From: Dyella sp. S184
GTDB lineage: Bacteria; Pseudomonadota; Gammaproteobacteria; Xanthomonadales; Rhodanobacteraceae
Direction of reading: 5' to 3'
Length of the DNA stretch: 64,000 bases
Assembly (NCBI RefSeq): GCF_009766065.1
Contig: NZ_LMUE01000002.1
Location: 247,609-311,608 of the forward strand
The position numbers and the translations under genes were made by a program. Below, piece after piece: positions 26,185 to 33,458 of this stretch (position 1 is the first letter of the stretch; every line of letters begins with the position of its first letter). The notes beneath the pieces were generated by a model that saw only the letters and a list, made by a program, of their open reading frames with translations, ran no database searches and was not told the DNA's origin.

Positions 26185-26244
26185 GCCCTACCCTTCCTCC
26201 AAGCGGGCCTGCCTGCAGCGGTCCGCTTAAGTCAAACGTTAGGT
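26185..26244 (+). repeat. Integron attC recombination site 2
   Basis: Inner arms AAGCGGGCC and GGTCCGCTT (one mismatch) surround a 10-base loop. The 3' side reads GCTTAAGTCAAACGTTAGGT, ending in a perfect GTTRRRY core (GTTAGGT, 26238-26244). The 5' core is GCCCTAC rather than RYYYAAC. A second possible left core, TAACG at 26162-26166, pairs with CGTTA and would make a longer site. Confidence 0.75.
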
Positions 26245-26257
26245 CCCAGGTGCAACG

Positions 26258-26707
26258 ATGTCGTCATTGAGTAATGCATTTGCGTTTCGGGGCGGCTGTC
26301 GCTGCGGTCAGCTTCGCGTGACCTTTTCAACTGCATTGGATCCGGCAAGCATTATTCCTCGAGCCTGCGACTGCTCGTTCTGTCAAAAGCATGGTGCTGC
26401 CTACGTTTCAGATCCGGCCGGGCAGCTGTCTGTACTCATGCAGACCCCAGATACGCTGCGCCGGTATCAGCAAGGATCAAATACTGCCGAATTCCTGCTC
26501 TGCGATCGATGTGGTGTGCTGGTGGCAGTCGTCTTTGAGCACAACGCTCGCATGTACGGAGCTGTAAACGCACGATCCCTGGAGGGGCCTACTGGCTTTG
26601 CGAGTGCAGTCCCGGCTTCACCACAGTCGCTGACTCCTGGTGAAAAGGTCGCACGATGGTCGCAACTGTGGGTTCGGGATGTGGAGTTAGTCACGTCTGG
26701 CGACTAA
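26258..26707 (+). CDS. GFA-family protein (integron cassette gene)
   Basis: 149 residues of the glutathione-dependent formaldehyde-activating enzyme (Gfa)/CENP-V family. The zinc ligands are visible: GGCRCGQL near residue 15, CDCSFCQKHGA at about 39, and CDRCG at about 86-90. Characterised Gfa conjugates formaldehyde to glutathione, but most family members have unknown substrates and the N-terminal CHCG of Gfa is CRCG here. The ATG is 14 bases after the attC2 core, the usual position for a cassette gene. Codon use is less GC-rich than in the flanking chromosomal genes. A possible truncated third attC (CTAAC at 26703) follows the stop. Confidence 0.8.
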   Translation: MSSLSNAFAFRGGCRCGQLRVTFSTALDPASIIPRACDCSFCQKHGAAYVSDPAGQLSVLMQTPDTLRRYQQGSNTAEFLLCDRCGVLVAVVFEHNARMYGAVNARSLEGPTGFASAVPASPQSLTPGEKVARWSQLWVRDVELVTSGD

Positions 26708-26763
26708 CTCCAGCCCTCTCAATCTCCGGCTGAGCCCGAGGAATTCAAAGCTCGCTACGCTCA

Positions 26764-27558
26764 TCAAACCACCGACCGCACCACGCCACCATCCACACGC
26801 ACCGCCGCGCCGGTGGTGGCCGAGGCCTGCCCCGAGGCGAGATACACCGCCATGTTCGCGACTTCGTCGACAGAAGCGAGCCGCTTGATCAGTGACGACG
26901 GGCGATGGGTTGCGATGAAGTCGCGTTCGACTTTTTCCAGTGGCACACCCTGCTCCGCCGCGATCTTGCCGAAGAAGTCTCCGACGCCTTCGGAGCGGGT
27001 CGGGCCGGGCAGGATTGCGTTGACGGTGACGCCGGTGCCGGCCAGCGATTCGGCGAGGCCACGCGACACCGCGAGCTGGGCGGTCTTGGTGGTGCCGTAG
27101 TGAACCATTTCGGCGGGAATCTGCACGCCCGACTCGCTGGAGATGAACTGCACGCGACCCCAGCCACGCTTTGCCATGCCCTGCGCGTAATACCGCGCCA
27201 GCCGCACACCGCTCATCACGTTGACCTCGAAGAAGTGCAGCCAATCCGCGTCGGTAATATCGAAGAACGCCTTTGGCTCGAAGATGCCAAGGTTGTTGAC
27301 CAGGATATCGGTCTGCGGCACTCCGGCGATCAGCCGTTCGGCACCTTCGCGCGTACCGAGATCACCGGCCACGCCGCTGAGGCGCGCACCACTGACGTTC
27401 TTCGTAATGCTGGTGATGGCTTCATCCACACGCTCCTGCGTGCGCCCGGTGATGACGACGTGCGCGCCCGCCGCCGCGAGGCCGCTGGCGATCGCCAGGC
27501 CGATGCCGGCAGTGGAGCCGGTGACAATCGCGTGGCGCTGACTCAGGTCGATATGCAT
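26764..27558 (-). CDS. SDR-family oxidoreductase
   Basis: 264 residues, classical short-chain dehydrogenase/reductase. TGSTAGIG (cofactor loop, residues about 12-19), NNLG in place of the common NNAG (about 89-92), the catalytic Ser in FISSES and Tyr-x-x-x-Lys in YGTTK are present, followed by NAILPGPTRSEG. TGRTQER after strand 2 suggests NADP(H) preference. The substrate is unknown. GGAG eight bases before 27558 sets the start; the upstream in-frame ATG at 27609 is less likely. It stands between the cassette pair and the EAL protein and has no clear operon partner. Confidence 0.85.
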   Translation of the reverse strand: MHIDLSQRHAIVTGSTAGIGLAIASGLAAAGAHVVITGRTQERVDEAITSITKNVSGARLSGVAGDLGTREGAERLIAGVPQTDILVNNLGIFEPKAFFDITDADWLHFFEVNVMSGVRLARYYAQGMAKRGWGRVQFISSESGVQIPAEMVHYGTTKTAQLAVSRGLAESLAGTGVTVNAILPGPTRSEGVGDFFGKIAAEQGVPLEKVERDFIATHRPSSLIKRLASVDEVANMAVYLASGQASATTGAAVRVDGGVVRSVV

Positions 27559-27711
27559 GGAGGTTCTCCGGATGAGAATGACGGCGCGACGCAAGGTCAC
27601 GAGTTCCACGATCTGTATTGCGGGCGGCCACCCGGAGAATCAAGCAATCCGCAACGAATGTGATTTTATGCAGCGATATATTGCCCGCGCAGGCTCAACG
27701 CAGGAACTGCG

Positions 27712-30600
27712 CTAACAAGTCCCTTGCGACAAGCTGAAGTACTTCTCGGCTTCTCTCACGGGCAACGCGGCCCCCAGATGATTTCCCTGCAATTCGTCGC
27801 AGCCGACCTCGGTGAGGAAGTCCGCCTGCGCCTGTGTTTCCACGCCCTCGGCGGCGACACTCATGCGCAACTGGTGCGCCAGCGCGATGATGGTTCGGGC
27901 GATCGAGGCGTCGTCGGCATCAGCCGGCAAACCGCGTACGAAGCTCTGATCGATCTTCAGCTTGTCGATCGGGAATTGCTTCAGATATGCGAGGCTGGAA
28001 TAGCCGGTGCCGAAATCGTCCAGGGACACCAGGGTGCCGAGCGCCTTGAGTTCGGCCAGCGTGCGCTGCACCCGCCCGACGTTTTCCATCAGCGAGCTCT
28101 CGGTGATTTCGATGTCGAGCATCGACGGTGGCACGTCATGCCGATGCAACGCCTCACCGACCAGCCCCGGCAGGCCAGCGCGCTGCAGCTGCTGCGCCGA
28201 GACGTTCACCGACATGGTGAAATCGCGGTACCCCTGATCGAGCCAAACACGCACCTGCCGGCACGCAGCATCGAGCACCCACTCACCCATCTCCGGCATC
28301 AGGCCCAACGCCTCGGCGATCGGGATGAACTGGCCCGGCGGCACCGGGCCAAGCTCGCGACTGTTCCAGCGCAACAGCGCCTCGAAACCGGTCAATACGT
28401 TATCGACCGCCCGATGTTGCGGCTGGTAGTAAAGCTCCAGTTCCCCATGCCGGATCGCATCGCGCAGTTGGCTGCCCAGCAGCAGCCGTTCCTCGAGGTC
28501 GCGCATCTGCTGGATCGAGAACTCGCAGACCCGGTCGCGTCCCTCGCGCTTGGCCTGGGCCATCGCAGCATCGGCACCGCGCAGCAGGCTCTTTGGATTC
28601 TCGCCATGATCGGGCGAATGGCTGATGCCGACGCTGGCCGTCAACAACAGCCGGTAGTCGTGCCCTTCGATCGGTGCCGCCACCGCTGCGCGCAATCGCT
28701 CGGCCAGTTCAAGCACCGCGTGCCGCGACATGCCGCGGACCGCGACGACAAAGTTGTCGCCGGCAAAACGCGCGATCTGGCCCTGCTCACCCAGCGCCAC
28801 CAGCAATCGGCTGGCCAGCTGCCGAAGCACGTCATCGCCGGTGGCGTAGCCAACGGATTCATTGACCACCTGGAAGCGATCGGGGCCGACCATCAATACC
28901 CATACCGGTGTCGCCGGATCCCGCAACATCCCGGCGAGGGCGCGCTCGAGCATCATGTGGTGCGGCAAGCCGGTGACCGTATCGTGGCTGGCGGCATAGT
29001 CCAGCTCTGCCTCGGCCCGGCGACGTTCGGTGATGTCGCGCGCCACTGCGTAGAGCATGCCATCTGGCGCGGCAAACGAAACCCAGTCCAGCCAATGCTC
29101 ACTACCATCCTTGTAGATGCAGCGAGTGACGAATTCATGCACCCGCTGTCCCGACCCGGTCAGCGCAAGCATGGGATCCGACTTGCCCAGGCCATCCTCT
29201 GGCAGCAGGAATTCGCGATAATTCCTCGATGTCAGTTCTTCGGCGCTGTAACCGGTGACGCGTGGCAGTGACGGATTGAACTGTACGATCCGTTCGCTCT
29301 GCGGATCGAGGATGCAGAAGATCTCCAGCGACATCTCGAAGAAGCGGTTGCGTTCACGCAGGCGGCCGACCAGCCGCGCGCTCTCGATCGCGATGCCGGT
29401 GATCGGCAGCATGCGATCGATACTCTGCAACTCCTCCGCACGCGGCTCGCGCGATTCGCGGTAGTACACCGCAAACGTCCCCAGTACCTGGCCATGGCTG
29501 CCGAATACCGGCGTCGACCAGCATGCTTTCAACCCGTGGGTCAGCGCGAGATGCTTGTAGTTCTCCCAGTACGCATGACTGGCGATGTCGGCCACCACCA
29601 CGCGCTCGCAGCGCCACGCGGCGGTGCCGCAAGAGCCGCGCGCTTCGCCGATTTCGAGTCCATGCATGGACTGGTTGAACGCATCGGGCAAGCTGGGTGC
29701 CGCGCCGTGCAGCACGTGCCGGCCGTCGTCATCCAGCAGCAGCAACGAGCACAAGGCACCCGGGTTCAGCGCCTCGTGCAGTCGGGCGATGCGCTCCAGG
29801 CTTTCCCCTAGCGACTGATGTGCAGCGATCCCGACCAGTATCTCGTGCTGGCCGACAGCCATCTGCTCCGCGCGCTTGCGCTCGGTGATGTCCTGGCACG
29901 CACCCAGCATGCGGATGGCAAAACCGGTCTCATCGACATCCACCGCACCACGGCTGAACAATGTGCGTTCGGAACCATCCGCGCGCACGATGCGCTCCTC
30001 GAACTCGAACGGCTGCTGATCCTTGCCGGCCTGCTCGATGATCTGCAGCACGCGTGCGCGATCCAGCGGATGCACCAGCGCTAGATAGGCCTCGAACGTG
30101 GCCTCATGCTGCTCCAGCAGCACGCCGTAGATGCGGTGCAGCTCAGCCGACCAGGTCACCCGGTTGCTGCCGATGTCCCACTCCCAGCTGCCGATGTGCG
30201 CCACCTGCTGGGCCTGGTCGAGCATCCGCTGCTGCTGCAACAGCGCCTGCTCCGCCTGCTTGCGCTCGGTGATGTCGAGGAAGTAGATGGTCACGCCATC
30301 CGCGGACGGGTAGATGCGGTTTTCGAACCAGCGATTGTACGGCGGGTAGAACGCCTCGAGCAGGATCGGGCGCTGTTCGGCCATCGCCTGCTCGTACGCA
30401 TGGTGAAAGGGCTGACCAGCTCCTTCCGGAAACTCCGTCCAGATGTGCTTGCCGATCAGATCCTCGGCACGGCGCCCGAAGAAATCGCAGGCCTTCGCAT
30501 TCAGATAGGTGTAGCGCCAGTCCCTGTCCAGCGCCACGTAGGCATCGGTGATCCGATCGAATACCTGATGAAACTCCAACTCCGGCTGGCTACGTTCCAT
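27712..30600 (-). CDS. PAS-PAS-GAF-PAS-GGDEF-EAL signalling protein, likely c-di-GMP phosphodiesterase
   Basis: 962 residues without membrane segments. Order: PAS (about 10-115), PAS (125-245, GSWEWDIGSNRVTW), GAF (255-400), PAS (415-535, EIFCILDPQSERIVQFNPSL), GGDEF (540-700), EAL (710-955). The GGDEF motif is AGDNF, lacking the catalytic acidic pair, so cyclase activity is unlikely. The EAL domain is intact: EALLRW, DDFGTGYSSL, KIDQSFV and AEGVET, indicating hydrolysis of c-di-GMP. The end of the EAL domain (QGNHLGAALPV) departs from the usual QGYLFGRPLP. MTGSRS at 30621 is an alternative start. It lies downstream of lacI on the same strand with a gap of 143 bases; linkage to sugar use is not shown. 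Confidence 0.85.
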   Translation of the reverse strand: MERSQPELEFHQVFDRITDAYVALDRDWRYTYLNAKACDFFGRRAEDLIGKHIWTEFPEGAGQPFHHAYEQAMAEQRPILLEAFYPPYNRWFENRIYPSADGVTIYFLDITERKQAEQALLQQQRMLDQAQQVAHIGSWEWDIGSNRVTWSAELHRIYGVLLEQHEATFEAYLALVHPLDRARVLQIIEQAGKDQQPFEFEERIVRADGSERTLFSRGAVDVDETGFAIRMLGACQDITERKRAEQMAVGQHEILVGIAAHQSLGESLERIARLHEALNPGALCSLLLLDDDGRHVLHGAAPSLPDAFNQSMHGLEIGEARGSCGTAAWRCERVVVADIASHAYWENYKHLALTHGLKACWSTPVFGSHGQVLGTFAVYYRESREPRAEELQSIDRMLPITGIAIESARLVGRLRERNRFFEMSLEIFCILDPQSERIVQFNPSLPRVTGYSAEELTSRNYREFLLPEDGLGKSDPMLALTGSGQRVHEFVTRCIYKDGSEHWLDWVSFAAPDGMLYAVARDITERRRAEAELDYAASHDTVTGLPHHMMLERALAGMLRDPATPVWVLMVGPDRFQVVNESVGYATGDDVLRQLASRLLVALGEQGQIARFAGDNFVVAVRGMSRHAVLELAERLRAAVAAPIEGHDYRLLLTASVGISHSPDHGENPKSLLRGADAAMAQAKREGRDRVCEFSIQQMRDLEERLLLGSQLRDAIRHGELELYYQPQHRAVDNVLTGFEALLRWNSRELGPVPPGQFIPIAEALGLMPEMGEWVLDAACRQVRVWLDQGYRDFTMSVNVSAQQLQRAGLPGLVGEALHRHDVPPSMLDIEITESSLMENVGRVQRTLAELKALGTLVSLDDFGTGYSSLAYLKQFPIDKLKIDQSFVRGLPADADDASIARTIIALAHQLRMSVAAEGVETQAQADFLTEVGCDELQGNHLGAALPVREAEKYFSLSQGTC

Positions 30601-30743
30601 GGGTGAGCGCGATCCTGTCATGAGGGTGTCCAGGTAGCCGCCGCAGGTTAAACGATCAGGTGCCACCCTGCGTGACTATTCTGCGAATTACCGCAAAATC
30701 CTAGGCTGGATTGCCATCATCGGCAGGTCGTGCCACGGACCGC

Positions 30744-31772
30744 TCAGGGCTGTCGCAGGCTCGATCGCCGCACCATCAGCTTCACCGGCAGCACCTCGCT
30801 TTCCACCGGCTCGCCGCGGATCAGGCCGAGCAGGCTGTCGACCAGCACGGCGCCAGCCTGGCCGGTGTCCTGCAATACCGTGGTCAGCGGCGGATTGACG
30901 AAGCTGGCCATGGCGATGTCATCGAAACCGACCAGCGCCACATCCTGCGGCACGCGCATGCCGTGATCGCTGAGTGCGTGCATCGCGCCGATCGCAATCA
31001 GGTCGCTGGCGGCGAACACGGCGTCGAAGCCGACCTCGCGGGTGATCAGCGTGCGCATCGCCTCGTAGCCGGAGCGCTCGGTGCTCTCGGCGTTTTCCTG
31101 CAGGGCGTCATCGACCTCCACGCCGGCCTGCTGCAAGGCATCGGCATAGCCGCGATAGCGCGCGAAGAATTCCGGGTAATGGCTGGAGGCATCACCGAGA
31201 AAGGCGATGCGGCGGCAGCCGCGTTCCAGCAAGTGCTCTCCCACCGCATAGCCGCCAAGAAAATTGTCGCAACCGATCGAGACGCCCGGCTGGTCGGGCA
31301 GCACCGCACCCCAGCGCACGAAGCAGGTGCCCTGGGCGACCAGCTTTTCCAGCTTGTCGGTGTAGGCCAGGTAGTCGCCGTAGCCGAGCAGGATCAGACC
31401 GTCGGCCTTCTTGCTATCGGCGAAATCGGCGTGCCAGTCGTGCGAGAACTGCTGGAACGAGATCAGCAGGTCGTAGCCCCGCAGCGCGCAGGCACGGGTG
31501 ATCGAGCCGAGCATCGACAGGAAGAACGGGTTGATGTGCGACTCGTCGGCGGTGGGATCCTCGAAGAACAGCAGCGCCAGCGTGCCGGTATGCATCCGGC
31601 GCAGGTTGGAGGCGTTCTTGTCGAGTTTGTAATTGAGCTGCTCGGCAGCGGCTTCGATGCGCCGGCGGGTTTCCTCATTGACCAGCGGGCTGCCGCGCAG
31701 CGCGCGCGACACGGTGGCCTGGGAGACCCCGGCCAGGTGGGCAATATCGATCGATGTGGACTTTCCCTTCAT
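30744..31772 (-). CDS. LacI-family transcriptional regulator of the glucan locus
   Basis: 342 residues. The N-terminal helix-turn-helix reads SIDIAHLAGVSQATVSRAL with the hinge helix following (RIEAAAEQLNY). A periplasmic-binding-protein-like effector domain covers 60-335. It is the only LacI-family gene in the window and lies next to the sugar porter, so it most likely binds the four TGAATACGTATGCA sites. Effector (maltose, glucose or a derivative) is not predictable. ATG at 31772 is preceded by AGG six bases away; the longer frame upstream crosses the sugar-porter gene and is rejected. No operator copy precedes lacI itself, so autoregulation by this site is not seen. Confidence 0.9.
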   Translation of the reverse strand: MKGKSTSIDIAHLAGVSQATVSRALRGSPLVNEETRRRIEAAAEQLNYKLDKNASNLRRMHTGTLALLFFEDPTADESHINPFFLSMLGSITRACALRGYDLLISFQQFSHDWHADFADSKKADGLILLGYGDYLAYTDKLEKLVAQGTCFVRWGAVLPDQPGVSIGCDNFLGGYAVGEHLLERGCRRIAFLGDASSHYPEFFARYRGYADALQQAGVEVDDALQENAESTERSGYEAMRTLITREVGFDAVFAASDLIAIGAMHALSDHGMRVPQDVALVGFDDIAMASFVNPPLTTVLQDTGQAGAVLVDSLLGLIRGEPVESEVLPVKLMVRRSSLRQP

Positions 31773-31795
31773 CCGCTGCCTGATCCGGAAGCCGC

Positions 31796-31822
31796 CCACC
31801 GACGGCGAAACGCCGTCGGTGG
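31796..31822. terminator. Perfect 12-bp hairpin between sugar porter and lacI
   Basis: CCACCGACGGCG and its reverse complement flank a 3-base loop. It lies about 120 bases past the stop of the sugar porter and 24 bases before the lacI ATG on the same strand. There is no T-tract, so it may be a weak terminator, an mRNA 3' end barrier, or a structure in the lacI leader. Confidence 0.5.
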
Positions 31823-31941
31823 TTCCGAATCCTAGCTGCTTTGCGCACCGCCTGTCGTATCCCGCCCGGCCGTGCCGACGCAGGGGCAATCCGGCGGCGC
31901 TTTTGAAGGGGTCACCGGGAGGAAACTGTGATTGACGATAC

Positions 31942-33363
31942 TCAGGCGCGCATGTCCTCCAGCTCGACACCCTTGGTCTCGCGTACCGCGTAAAGTACGA
32001 ACAGCAGCGACAGGAAGGCGAAGGCGGCGTACAGCCCATAGGCGAACGTGAGGCCGATCTCGGCCAGCGCCGGGAAACTGCTGGTGATCGCGAAGTTCGC
32101 CAGCCACTGCGCCGCTGCAGCCACTGCCAGCGCGGTGGCGCGGATCCGGTTCGGGAACATCTCGCCCAGCAGCACCCATACCACTGGACCCCAGCTCACC
32201 CCGAAAAACACCACGTAGGCATTTGCCGCGATCAGCGCGACGATGCCGGTGGCGCCCGGCAGACTGAGCGCGGCGCCGCTGCCAGTCGCCTGCGAGAAGC
32301 ACCAGGCCATCGCCGCCAGGGTCACGGCCATGCCGGCCGAGCCAACTACCAGCAAGGGCTTGCGGCCAATCTTGTCGACCAAGGCGATCGCCACCAGGGT
32401 CACCAGCACGTTGACCACCGACGTGGCCACCGTGATCGTGAACGAATCCGCCTCACTGAAACCCACCGAATGCCATAGCGTGGACGAGTAATAGAAAATC
32501 ACGTTGATGCCGACGAACTGCTGGAACACCGACAACAGGATGCCGATCCACACCACCGGCAGCAGGCCGGCGGCCTTGCCGAGCAGGTCGCTCAGACGTG
32601 GCTGGTGCTCAGAGCGCAGGCTGTCCTCGATATCATGCAGCTTGCTGTCCAGCGCAGCCTCGCTGTGCATGTTCAGCACCTGGCGCAGCACGTCCCTGGC
32701 CTCGGCCAGACGGCCCTTGGCCACCAGGTAGCGCGGCGACTCCGGTACGCCCAGCACCAGAGTGCCGTAGATCAATGCCGGCAGCACCGCCGCCAGGAAC
32801 ATCCAGCGCCACGCGCCCATACCGAACCACAGCGGATGCGAGGCACCGCCGGCCGAACCAGCCAGCCACGCGTCACTGAGCAGCGCCGCGAAGATACCCA
32901 GCACAATCGCCAGCTGCTGCATTGAGCCGAGCCGGCCGCGGATGTACGCGGGCGACACTTCGGCGATATAGGTCGGCGCGATCACCGATGCCACGCCGAC
33001 GCCGATACCGCCGACCAGCCGCCACAGGATCAACTGCCACACGGCACCCGCCAGGCCCGAACCCAGTGCGCTGGCCACCAGCAACACGGCCGCGACCTGC
33101 ATGGTGCGCACGCGGCCCCAGCGATTCGCCAGCATGCCGGCATACCACGCGCCCAGCGCCGAGCCGAGCAAGGCACACGACACCGCAAAACCGGTCTGTG
33201 CCGCATCCAGCGTGAAGGCGCCACGGATCGCATCGACCGCGCCGTTGATTACCGCCGTGTCGAAACCGAACAGGAAGCCGCCCAGCGCCGCTGCCGCCGA
33301 GATCAACACCACCCGCGTGGTGGCGTGCTGGCCCGATCCATCTGTCGCGTCCACTGTGCTCAT
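31942..33363 (-). CDS. Sugar porter family MFS transporter
   Basis: 473 residues, 12 predicted helices. Signature motifs: GFDTAVINGA in helix 1, ANRWGRVRT in loop 2-3, GGIGVGVASVIAPTYIAEVSPAYIRGRLGS (the PESPR-type porter region), VPESPRYLVAKGR in the central loop, QQFVGINVIFYYSS in helix 7 and VDKIGRKPLL in loop 8-9. It is a proton symporter of the GalP/XylE/GLUT type, likely for glucose or another hexose. Operator copy 4 lies 78 bases upstream, so it appears to be part of the same regulon, perhaps taking up glucose released in the periplasm. Confidence 0.9.
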   Translation of the reverse strand: MSTVDATDGSGQHATTRVVLISAAAALGGFLFGFDTAVINGAVDAIRGAFTLDAAQTGFAVSCALLGSALGAWYAGMLANRWGRVRTMQVAAVLLVASALGSGLAGAVWQLILWRLVGGIGVGVASVIAPTYIAEVSPAYIRGRLGSMQQLAIVLGIFAALLSDAWLAGSAGGASHPLWFGMGAWRWMFLAAVLPALIYGTLVLGVPESPRYLVAKGRLAEARDVLRQVLNMHSEAALDSKLHDIEDSLRSEHQPRLSDLLGKAAGLLPVVWIGILLSVFQQFVGINVIFYYSSTLWHSVGFSEADSFTITVATSVVNVLVTLVAIALVDKIGRKPLLVVGSAGMAVTLAAMAWCFSQATGSGAALSLPGATGIVALIAANAYVVFFGVSWGPVVWVLLGEMFPNRIRATALAVAAAAQWLANFAITSSFPALAEIGLTFAYGLYAAFAFLSLLFVLYAVRETKGVELEDMRA

Positions 33364-33440
33364 CGCGTCTCCCCAACGTTCATGGCATCAATAATTGAAT
33401 TGTGGGCCGAGTCTGCACTGTGGCCTCAGGCGTGTCCGGC

Positions 33441-33454
33441 TGAATACGTATGCA
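33441..33454 (+). promoter_or_regulatory. LacI-type operator, copy 4
   Basis: An exact copy of TGAATACGTATGCA, 78-91 bases upstream of the minus-strand sugar porter start and just beyond the stop codon of the antiporter gene at 33459. This ties the porter to the same regulon as the glucan locus 8-20 kb away. Confidence 0.75.
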
Positions 33455-33458
33455 GCGA

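Noticed and set aside
26700-26763. Possible third attC after the GFA gene (CTAAC at 26703)
   Set aside because: Only a left core is present; no matching GTTRRRY or complementary arm follows within a usual attC length, so it is at best a truncated remnant.
27724-29271. 515-residue plus-strand frame opposite the EAL protein, and similar long antisense frames at 21989-23326, 23668-25137 and 30711-31835
   Set aside because: Each lies wholly within a well-supported gene and shows the Gln/His/Arg/Asp-rich composition typical of antisense shadows. None has a ribosome binding site or domain.
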